Both the position numbers and the translations under genes were made by a program. Positions 1 to 5,244 of a stretch of DNA of 7,041 nucleotides are shown here, in pieces. The notes under the pieces were generated by a model. The model had not been told where the DNA came from, did not search any database, and saw only the letters and a program-made list of their open reading frames with translations. The stretch is from Planctomycetota bacterium (GTDB taxonomy: Bacteria; Planctomycetota; Phycisphaerae; UBA1845; CAIVHJ01), in contig JACZTW010000206.1 of the NCBI GenBank assembly GCA_022573485.1, forward strand, positions 1 to 7,041. Direction: 5' to 3'. Positions within the stretch are counted from its first letter, which is position 1. Each line of letters begins with the position of its first letter.

Positions 1-2
1 AT

Positions 3-653
3 GTGCTTGGTGAGGCCCTACGCGGCGTTCAGTCGCCGCCGCCCGTGTGGGTTCAAATGTCAACCGCGCACCGCTACGGTGACCCGCCCGAGGTCGTTTG
101 CGACGAAGACGCAGCATTCGGCTATGGCTTGGCACCTTCCGTGGGCCGGGCGTGGGAAGAAGCGTATGGGCGGGCAGTTCTTCCTGACATGCGACAGGTG
201 ATCTTGCGGACGAGTTTTGTACTGGGACGCAACGGCGGTGCATTGCCCCGTCTTGCCAAACTGGTTCGTTGGGGTCTGGGCGGTAAAGTGGGACATGGAC
301 GACAAGGTATGAGTTGGATCCATGAATGTGATATGAATCGGCTTTTTGCCCGCGCCATTTCGTGCGATGAAATGAACGGTGCCTATCTGGCGACCGCGCC
401 CAAGCCAGTCTCCAATGCGGAGTTCATGGGTGAATTGAGGCGGGCTCTTCGGGTGCCGTTTGGGTTGCCGACGACAAGCTGGATGGTGCGGCTTGGCGCG
501 CCGCTGGTCATGCGCACGGACCCGGAACTGGCATTGTACGGCCGCTACTGTGTTTCACGCCGCTTGCGCGATGAAGGATTCGACTTCACGTTTGCGGACC
601 TGGCTTCAGCCTTGCGAGACCTCTACAGGACTTCGGCGGGCAAGAGCACTTGA
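3..653 (+). CDS. TIGR01777/YfcH-type SDR family epimerase, 5' partial (DUF1731 C-terminus)
   Basis: This is the C-terminal ~216 residues of an extended short-chain dehydrogenase/reductase-like protein. The open frame runs off the left edge, so the N-terminal NAD(P)-binding Rossmann glycine motif and roughly 85-90 residues are missing; the GTG at position 3 is just the first in-frame codon. Recognition rests on co-linear similarity, from memory, with E. coli YfcH. STAHRYGDP replaces the SAVGYYGD active-site segment, followed by AWEEA, then LRTSFVLGRNGGALPRL, a GLGGKVGHGRQ-x3-WIH block and a DUF1731-like end (RYCVSRRLRDEGFDF...DLASALRDL). The tyrosine of the segment is kept, but no lysine follows at the usual YxxxK spacing. 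The substrate of this family is unknown; it is probably a soluble cytoplasmic nucleotide-sugar-epimerase-like protein. It is followed by a structured 180-bp spacer, so it is probably not co-transcribed with the next gene. The family call is confident, the function is not. Confidence 0.85.
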   Translation: MLGEALRGVQSPPPVWVQMSTAHRYGDPPEVVCDEDAAFGYGLAPSVGRAWEEAYGRAVLPDMRQVILRTSFVLGRNGGALPRLAKLVRWGLGGKVGHGRQGMSWIHECDMNRLFARAISCDEMNGAYLATAPKPVSNAEFMGELRRALRVPFGLPTTSWMVRLGAPLVMRTDPELALYGRYCVSRRLRDEGFDFTFADLASALRDLYRTSAGKST

Positions 654-710
654 AGTGAACAAGTTGGATGCCTCCTCCGCCGAACCCGGGTTTCTCGCAG
701 GGGTTCCACT

Positions 711-732
711 GGCAGCTTGCTGGCAGCTTGCT
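711..732. repeat. Perfect 11-bp tandem duplication
   Basis: The unit ggcagcttgct occurs twice head to tail at 711-721 and 722-732, followed by a partial third start (gccgg). It lies in the spacer between the epimerase and the PaaD-like gene. It could be a slippage product or a pair of binding sites; nothing else in the sequence says which. Confidence 0.8.
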
Positions 733-758
733 GCCGGTGCTTTTACGAATCACACGGG

Positions 759-814
759 CTGCCAAACGGCCAAGCCACTGCGAGCGACGCTTCCGATGGC
801 TTGCCGTTTGGCAG
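759..814. repeat. Long imperfect inverted repeat (hairpin) upstream of the PaaD-like gene
   Basis: The left arm is ctgccaaacggccaagcc (759-776). The right arm, ggcttgccgtttggcag (798-814), is its reverse complement apart from one extra C in the left arm, giving a 17-bp stem with one bulge and a 21-nt loop. It lies 105 bp after the epimerase stop. No T-tract follows, so it is not a standard Rho-independent terminator, although it could still end or stabilise the upstream transcript. The right arm overlaps the putative -35 region of the next promoter, so it may instead be an operator. Confidence 0.75.
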
Positions 815-827
815 TATTTGCTATAAT
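801..827 (+). promoter_or_regulatory. Putative promoter of the PaaD-like gene, probably leaderless
   Basis: A perfect TATAAT -10 hexamer sits at 822-827. A possible -35, ttgccg (801-806), is 15 bp upstream, which is shorter than the usual 17 bp. The ATG at 834 begins 6 bp after the -10 box, so transcription would start at or right next to the start codon. No Shine-Dalgarno sequence precedes that ATG. The two facts together suggest a leaderless mRNA. The -10 match is seen directly; its use is inferred. Confidence 0.55.
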
Positions 828-833
828 CGGGTC

Positions 834-1334
834 ATGCAGGATCCGACATCGCAATCCACGGCTGAGCAACGCATCTGGACGATCCTCGCTGAAATCGACG
901 ATCCCGAGATGCCGATCAGCATCGTTGACTTGGGCATCATCGAACGCGTCGAAGTCAGCGGCGGCAAGGCGCGTATTTTCGTCACGCCCACTTTTACGGG
1001 TTGCCCGGCGCTGCAAATGATCGACGAGCAGATTGTCCAGTCCGTCGGCGCACTGCCGGAAGTCCACGCAGTCGAAATTGAGCATATTTTCGACCCGCCC
1101 TGGCGGGCCGATCGCATCACGCCCGCCGGCAGGGAGCGGCTCCGCGCGCACGGCGTGACCGTGCCGGGCAGCAAGTTTGTGCAGCTCAATCGGGCGCGCG
1201 ACGAAGCAGTCGCCTGCCCGTTCTGCAACTCTCAAGACACGCGCCTGGACAGTCCGTTCGGCCCGACGCGCTGCCGGATGATTTACTACTGCACCGCCTG
1301 CCGCAATTCCTTCGAGCACATAAAGGCCATTTAG
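834..1334 (+). CDS. paaD: PaaD-like MIP18/DUF59 family protein with C-terminal zinc ribbon
   Basis: This 166-residue protein resembles PaaD (also called PaaJ), an accessory protein of the phenylacetyl-CoA epoxidase system, close to its usual length. The N-terminal MIP18/DUF59 domain (about 11-90) shows the DPE motif at residues 23-25, VDLGII at 31-36 and the FTGCPA segment with Cys57, the conserved cysteine linked to Fe-S cluster work in this superfamily. A PaaD-specific block follows (DPPW at 87-90, then ITPAGRERLRAHG). The C-terminal zinc ribbon has Cys128 and Cys131 (CPFC), Cys147, and Cys153 and Cys156 (CTAC), ending in the PaaD-type FEHIKAI. The frame stays open upstream to 717, but homology begins only after the ATG at 834, where a TATAAT box also sits. 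No paaABCE genes are in view, so it may serve Fe-S maturation of another enzyme. The family call is firm; a role in phenylacetate breakdown is not. Confidence 0.85.
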   Translation: MQDPTSQSTAEQRIWTILAEIDDPEMPISIVDLGIIERVEVSGGKARIFVTPTFTGCPALQMIDEQIVQSVGALPEVHAVEIEHIFDPPWRADRITPAGRERLRAHGVTVPGSKFVQLNRARDEAVACPFCNSQDTRLDSPFGPTRCRMIYYCTACRNSFEHIKAI

Positions 1335-1339
1335 CTCGC

Positions 1340-1568
1340 ATTTCTCACGGTGTTCTTGCCACGAAGCTGAAGGCGACCAATGAGGGAGCCTGAAGGAGGC
1401 ACCAAGAATTGAGAATGGAAAATGGAAAATGGAGAAACTGCTTCCATATTCTGCGAACGGCTCGGAATTGTGCCATTGCTTCTCAATTCTCCATTCCTCA
1501 TTCTGCATTCTCCAATCTTCATTCTTCAATACTTCCCTTCGTGTCTTGGTGCCTTCGTGGCGAGAAAT
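1340..1568. repeat. Degenerate intergenic repeat element with imperfect inverted ends
   Basis: The outer left end has atttctc (1340-1346) and gccacgaag (1358-1366). The right end has their reverse complements cttcgtggc (1553-1561) and gagaaat (1562-1568), so only the left end carries an 11-nt insertion. A second inverted pair is ggcaccaag (1398-1406) and cttggtgcc (1545-1553). Inside, a purine-rich tract of ggaaaat-type units (about 1405-1436) faces a pyrimidine-rich tract of cattc/ctcc units (about 1479-1538). It is AT-richer than the flanking genes and has no convincing coding potential. It looks like a decayed non-autonomous element or a dispersed chromosomal repeat; I recall similar spacer DNA in planctomycetes but cannot verify copies here. 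It fills most of the 386-bp gap between the PaaD-like gene and pdhA. Confidence 0.6.
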
Positions 1569-1595
1569 CCGGGTTAGCAGGCACCTGCGCGGTAC

Positions 1596-1624
1596 TGGAG
1601 AAGCCGGGCGTTTTATGCTATAAA
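1596..1624 (+). promoter_or_regulatory. Putative extended -10 promoter of the PDH operon
   Basis: The -10 region at 1619-1624 is TATAAA, preceded by TGC at 1616-1618, so it fits the extended -10 form TGnTATAAT with one mismatch. A -35 candidate, tggaga (1596-1601), matches TTGACA at four of six positions with an ideal 17-bp spacer. Transcription would start near 1631, leaving a leader of about 90 nt before the pdhA GTG. This is the best promoter in the gap and the likely start of the whole pdhA-pdhB-pdhC-lpd transcript. Confidence 0.5.
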
Positions 1625-1637
1625 ACGCGGGTCCGGC
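1603..1637. promoter_or_regulatory. Palindrome overlapping the PDH promoter, possible operator
   Basis: Perfect 9-bp arms gcgttttat (1608-1616) and ataaaacgc (1620-1628) flank a 3-bp centre. They are extended by outer arms gccgg (1603-1607) and ccggc (1633-1637), with 4 extra bases on the right. The palindrome covers the whole -10 element and the predicted start point, where a dimeric repressor would block transcription. As RNA only the downstream half would be transcribed, which favours DNA-level recognition over a terminator. No regulator gene is visible nearby. Confidence 0.5.
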
Positions 1638-1706
1638 GATTGAGTGAGTCGGTCGTAAACCCCTGCGACAGGCTTCGCCGCATTCTGCATGACTGAAGCG
1701 AGCCAA

Positions 1707-1712
1707 TTGAGG
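1707..1712 (+). promoter_or_regulatory. Ribosome binding site that decides the pdhA start
   Basis: The ttgagg sequence ends at 1712. It is 8 nt before the GTG at 1721 but only 2 nt before the in-frame GTG at 1715. Spacing therefore favours 1721, giving a protein that starts MPKSTLK. An in-frame TGA at 1694-1696 excludes any much longer N-terminus. Confidence 0.65.
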
Positions 1713-1720
1713 TAGTGACC

Positions 1721-2818
1721 GTGCCGAAATCGACATTGAAGCTCTCGAATCAAGTCACCGAGCTGTCCATCCTCGACGTGGACGGCAACGCCGACGCCGC
1801 GCTCGAGCCTCAGATCGACAACGACGAGTTGCTCAAACTCTACCGCTTCATGGTGCTCACGCGCGTGCTCGACGAGCGCATGATCCGCATGCAGCGCCAG
1901 GGCAAACTCGGCACTTTCGCACCGTGTCGCGGCCAGGAAGCCACGCAAATCGGCTACATTCAGCCGATCCAGAAGGATGATTGGGTGGTGCCGTCGTATC
2001 GCGCCCCGGGTGCGCAAATCTGGCGTGGATGGTCGATTGCCCAAGTGCTGCTGTTCTGGAACGGCTATGAGCTGGGCGCCCGTCCGCCGGAAGGAGTCAA
2101 CGATCTGCCGATCGCGATTCCGGTCGGATCGCACCCCATCCTCGCTACCGGAATCGGCATGGGCATGAACCTCCGGAACGAAAAGAACGTCGTGCTGACT
2201 GCCTTCGGCGATGGCGCGACCTCCGAAGGCGACGTGCTCGAAGCCTTCAACTTCGCGGGGGTCTATGGTGCGCCGGTCGTGTTCATCTGCGAGAACAACC
2301 AATATGCCATTTCGCTGCCGCGTGCCAAGCAGACGCGTGCCGAGACGATCGCTCAAAAGGCCATCGCCTTCGGGTATGACGGAGTCAAAGTCGACGGCAA
2401 CGACATTCTGGCGATGATCGTTGCCACCCAGGCTGCGGTCGACAAAGCCCGGGATGGAGGCGGGCCGACGCTGATCGAGGCCTACACTTATCGCATGGAG
2501 ATGCACACCACGGCGGACGATCCCAAGAAGTACCGCTCGGATGAGGAAGTCAGGGAGTGGGAGAAGAAATGCCCCATTCTGCGGTTTGAGAAATATTTGA
2601 TGAACAAAGGCGTGTTGAATCAAGCATCGATTCAGGACACCCGCAAGAATGTGGAACAAGAAGTTCGGCGCGGCGTGGAAGAGTTTGAGAAGTTGTGCGT
2701 GCCGCAGCCGGAGAAGATCTTCGATTATACGTTCGCAACGATCACTCCGGAACTGCAGGAACAAAAGGACGAGTTCCTGTCGTCCATCGGCGTGAACGAC
2801 AATCAACCCGTGCATTGA
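1721..2818 (+). CDS. pdhA: Pyruvate dehydrogenase E1 component, alpha subunit
   Basis: This ThDP-dependent subunit forms the alpha2-beta2 E1 with the next gene product. E1 decarboxylates pyruvate and reductively acetylates the lipoyl group of E2. The 365-residue product is close to the ~370 residues of Bacillus PdhA and aligns with it, from memory, over its length. Visible features are FMVLTRVLDERM (43-54), GKLGTFAPCRGQEA (61-74) and the ThDP/Mg-binding motif that starts at GDG (163-165) and ends at NN (192-193), followed by YAIS. A loop YRMEMHTTADDPKKYR (257-272) with His262 matches the segment that closes over the active site and is phosphorylated in mitochondrial E1. GTG start; see the ribosome binding site entry. 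It is the first gene of a four-gene operon. The branched-chain or acetoin dehydrogenase E1 alpha is the main alternative, but Bacillus PdhA-like sequence and the linked E2/E3 favour PDH. Confidence 0.92.
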   Translation: MPKSTLKLSNQVTELSILDVDGNADAALEPQIDNDELLKLYRFMVLTRVLDERMIRMQRQGKLGTFAPCRGQEATQIGYIQPIQKDDWVVPSYRAPGAQIWRGWSIAQVLLFWNGYELGARPPEGVNDLPIAIPVGSHPILATGIGMGMNLRNEKNVVLTAFGDGATSEGDVLEAFNFAGVYGAPVVFICENNQYAISLPRAKQTRAETIAQKAIAFGYDGVKVDGNDILAMIVATQAAVDKARDGGGPTLIEAYTYRMEMHTTADDPKKYRSDEEVREWEKKCPILRFEKYLMNKGVLNQASIQDTRKNVEQEVRRGVEEFEKLCVPQPEKIFDYTFATITPELQEQKDEFLSSIGVNDNQPVH

Positions 2819-2826
2819 GGAACGGC

Positions 2827-3807
2827 ATGGCAGAACTGACAATGGTCAAGGCGCTCAACTTGGCGCTGCATCAGGCAATGGAGGCGGATGATCGCGTGAT
2901 CATCTGCGGCCAGGATGTGGGCCTGGACGAAGGCGTGTTTCGCGTGACCGAAGGGTTGCTGGCGAAGTACGGCGACCAGCGCGTGCTCGATTCGCCTTTG
3001 GCGGAGTCCGGTATCATCGGCACCAGCATCGGCATGGCGCTCTATGGACTGAAGCCCGTGGCAGAAATACAGTTCTCCGGTTTCTCGTATCAGGGTTTTC
3101 ACCAGATCGAGCAGCACATGGCCCGCTTTCGCAATCGCACGCGTGGGCGCTACACCGTGCCGATGGTCCTGCGTATGCCGTGCGGCGGGGGGATTCGTGC
3201 GGTCGAGCATCACAGCGAGAGCAAAGAGGCCTTCTGGGCGCATATTCCGGGGCTGAAGGTCGTGATTCCATCCGGCCCGCGCAACGCCCGGGCGCTGCTG
3301 AGCGCCGCCATCGAGGATCCCGACCCAGTGATCTTCTACGAGCCCAAGGCGCTGTACCGTGCCTTCAAAGAGGAAGTGCCCGACGAGCCGGAAGTCATGG
3401 AGATCGGCAAAGCCGAGGTCGTGCGCGAGGGTTCGGACATCACACTGATTTCCTACGGGGCGCAAATGAGGCCGACGCTCGAAGCCGCAGAGGATCTCGC
3501 CGACCTGCACGGCGTCAACGCCGAAGTCATCGACTTGCTGACCGTTTCGCCGATGGACGACGCCACGCTGGTCGAGTCGGTCATCAAGACCGGGCGCGCG
3601 GCAGTGATCAACGAGGGCAACCGCACCTGCGGCATCGCGTCGGAAGTCATTGCTCGGTTGAATGAAAAGGCGTTCGGCCATCTGGAAGCGCCGATCAAGC
3701 GTCTGACCAGTTACGACATTCACTTTCCGTACTTTGCCTGCGAGCAGATTTACCTGCCCGACGCGGACCGCATCGCCAGTGCCGCCATGCAGGTCATGGA
3801 GTATTAA
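2827..3807 (+). CDS. pdhB: Pyruvate dehydrogenase E1 component, beta subunit
   Basis: This is the 326-residue transketolase-like beta subunit that completes the E1 active site at the interface with PdhA. The N-terminal pyrimidine-binding domain (about 4-175) carries GQDVG (28-32) and DSPLAESGIIG (55-65), where Glu60 is the residue expected to activate the ThDP aminopyrimidine. It also has GGGIRAVEHHSES (120-132), with the conserved histidine at 128 or 129, and HIPGLKVVIPSGP (139-151). The C-terminal transketolase domain (about 195-318) includes VIDLLTVSPMD (234-244) and INEGNRTCGIASE (261-273). Length is normal for the family. The ATG lies 8 bp after the pdhA stop, and its GAGG ribosome binding site (2817-2820) overlaps that stop codon, so the two subunits are probably translationally coupled for equal output. 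The same substrate uncertainty applies as for PdhA. Confidence 0.93.
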   Translation: MAELTMVKALNLALHQAMEADDRVIICGQDVGLDEGVFRVTEGLLAKYGDQRVLDSPLAESGIIGTSIGMALYGLKPVAEIQFSGFSYQGFHQIEQHMARFRNRTRGRYTVPMVLRMPCGGGIRAVEHHSESKEAFWAHIPGLKVVIPSGPRNARALLSAAIEDPDPVIFYEPKALYRAFKEEVPDEPEVMEIGKAEVVREGSDITLISYGAQMRPTLEAAEDLADLHGVNAEVIDLLTVSPMDDATLVESVIKTGRAAVINEGNRTCGIASEVIARLNEKAFGHLEAPIKRLTSYDIHFPYFACEQIYLPDADRIASAAMQVMEY

Positions 3808-3822
3808 GCGGGAGCAGGCCAG

Positions 3823-5166
3823 ATGGCAGAGCAATTCATCCTCCCGGATTTGGGAGAAGGCATTCACGAAGCCCAGATCGTCAGCATCCTCGTGCATGAG
3901 GGCGATGTCGTTCAGGAAGACCAGCCGTTGATGGAAGTCGAGACGGACAAAGCTGCCGTCGAGATTCCGTCGCCGCTGGCGGGCAAGATCGTGAGCATTC
4001 ACGTGCAGGCTGGCCAGACCGTCAACGTCGGCGACGTGATGGTCACTTTCGGAAACGACGCCGAGGCAGCGCCGGCCGCGGCGGCAGCGGCGTCCAAGGG
4101 ACCCCCGAAAGCAGCACCGCCGCAAACGGCACAGCCGCAAGCCGCAGCGCCCGCCGCACGAACTGCCGGCGCCGCACCCGCCGACGCGGCTTCGCCGGCC
4201 AAAGCCGGCAGACCCGCCAAAGTCGCTGCTTCGCCGGCGGTGCGACGAAGAGCGAAGGAACTCGGCATTGATTTGGCTGCCATGCAGGGAACGGGACCGG
4301 GCGGCAGAGTGACGCAGGCTGATCTTGACGGCGCGGCATCGGGCAAGCCGGCTGCGCCGGCCGAACGGGCTGCGCCGGCCGAACGGGCCGGGGCGCAAGC
4401 GGCGACACCGGCGCCGGCCGTGAGCATGGCGCCGGACAGCGAACTGCCGGACTTCAGTAAGTGGGGCCCGATTCGTCGCGAGCCGATTTCACAGATTCGC
4501 AAGACCATCTCCAATCACATGGCCCGCTCCGAAGCGATGAACGTGCATGTCATGCACCACGACCTCGCCGACGTGGAGATGCTCGAGCAACTCCGCAAAG
4601 ACCACAACCTCCGCAAGCAAGAGAGCGATCCGAAGTTGACGCTGCTGCCGTTCGTCATCAAGGCCGTACACGCTGCCATGCGGCGCTACCCCATGTTCAA
4701 TGCCAGCTTCGACCACGCCCGCAACGAAATGATATACAAGGACTACTTCCACTACGGCATTGCCGTGGACACGCCGCGCGGGCTGATTGTGCCGGTGATC
4801 CGCGACGTGGATCGCAAGTCGATCCGCGCTCTGGCGACCGAACTCATCGAGATCGGCGCGAAGATCCGCGAGTCGAATTTCAAGATCGACGAGCTGCGCG
4901 GCGGCTCGTTCACGATTACGAACATCGGCTCGCTCGGCGGGATTGTGTCCACGCCGATCATCAATTATCCGGAGGTGGCGATCTTGGGCCTGGGCAAGGC
5001 CGAGATGAAAGCAGTGGTCGTCAATGGCGAAGTAGTGGCGCGCTATACGCTGCCGCTCAACTTGTCGTTCGACCATCGCGCCACCGACGGCGCCGACGCT
5101 GCACGCTTCGTAGGCGAGATCAAGAGCTACCTCGAAGTCCCCGGCCGATTGCTGTTGGAAGACTAA
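3823..5166 (+). CDS. pdhC: Dihydrolipoyl acetyltransferase (PDH E2)
   Basis: E2 forms the core of the complex and moves the acetyl group from E1 to CoA. The 447-residue protein has a single lipoyl domain (about 3-78) with the lipoylation site Lys43 in ETDKA. An Ala/Pro linker (about 80-134) leads to a peripheral-subunit-binding domain (about 136-170; SPAVRRRAKELGIDL...GTGPGGRVTQADL), followed by a second Ala/Pro linker (171-205). The catalytic domain (about 215-447) carries the acyltransferase motif SFDHRATDG, with His418 and Asp422 as catalytic residues. One lipoyl domain is typical of Gram-positive and mitochondrial-type E2; E. coli E2 has three. The ATG is 15 bp after pdhB, with gggag (3810-3814) 8 nt upstream. 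The second linker holds an exact 18-bp tandem duplication. The pairing with pdhA and pdhB supports acetyl transfer, although a branched-chain acyl E2 would look similar. Confidence 0.92.
   Translation: MAEQFILPDLGEGIHEAQIVSILVHEGDVVQEDQPLMEVETDKAAVEIPSPLAGKIVSIHVQAGQTVNVGDVMVTFGNDAEAAPAAAAAASKGPPKAAPPQTAQPQAAAPAARTAGAAPADAASPAKAGRPAKVAASPAVRRRAKELGIDLAAMQGTGPGGRVTQADLDGAASGKPAAPAERAAPAERAGAQAATPAPAVSMAPDSELPDFSKWGPIRREPISQIRKTISNHMARSEAMNVHVMHHDLADVEMLEQLRKDHNLRKQESDPKLTLLPFVIKAVHAAMRRYPMFNASFDHARNEMIYKDYFHYGIAVDTPRGLIVPVIRDVDRKSIRALATELIEIGAKIRESNFKIDELRGGSFTITNIGSLGGIVSTPIINYPEVAILGLGKAEMKAVVVNGEVVARYTLPLNLSFDHRATDGADAARFVGEIKSYLEVPGRLLLED
4351..4386. repeat. 18-bp perfect tandem duplication inside the E2 linker
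   Basis: The unit gctgcgccggccgaacgg is present at 4351-4368 and again at 4369-4386 with no mismatch. It encodes AAPAER twice (residues 177-188) and preserves the reading frame. It falls in the flexible Ala/Pro linker, where length changes are tolerated, and the lack of synonymous drift points to a recent slippage event. Confidence 0.85.
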
Positions 5167-5178
5167 CAAACAGAGGCA

Positions 5179-5223
5179 CGACCGTAAGGGAGTGCATGCA
5201 ACGTAACCGCTCCCTTACGGTCG
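5179..5223. repeat. Perfect 14-bp inverted repeat between the E2 and E3 genes
   Basis: The arms cgaccgtaagggag (5179-5192) and ctcccttacggtcg (5210-5223) are exact reverse complements around a 17-nt loop, which itself contains the palindrome tgcatgca (5193-5200). The hairpin starts 12 bp after the E2 stop and ends 21 bp before the lpd ATG. Only three T's follow shortly after, so it is not a convincing intrinsic terminator. It could be a REP-like dispersed palindrome or an RNA hairpin that stabilises or divides the transcript so E3 is made at a different level. Confidence 0.85.
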
Positions 5224-5244
5224 CGTCTTTGATAGAGGAACCGT

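Noticed and set aside
1405..1540. CRISPR array or short tandem repeat array in the ggaaaat/cattctcc tracts
   Set aside because: The units are degenerate, without fixed repeat length or unique spacers, and the purine and pyrimidine halves are inverted rather than direct repeats.
1715..1717. Upstream GTG as the pdhA start
   Set aside because: It is only 2 nt from the ttgagg ribosome binding site; the GTG at 1721 has normal 8-nt spacing.
750..1736. 328-codon minus-strand frame across the PaaD-like gene and the repeat element
   Set aside because: Half is antisense to the PaaD-like gene and the rest translates the low-complexity repeat (EEWRIEK-type text). I judge it a spurious ORF.
1613..2842. 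409-codon minus-strand open frame opposite pdhA
   Set aside because: It lies antisense to a clearly conserved E1 alpha gene, is Arg/His/Asp/Leu-rich without recognisable domains, and is explained by GC-biased codon use on the coding strand.
2803..4398. 531-codon minus-strand open frame opposite pdhB and the E2 5' half
   Set aside because: It is antisense to two conserved genes, crosses their boundary, and its low-complexity Arg/Gly/Cys-rich end mirrors the E2 Ala/Pro linker.
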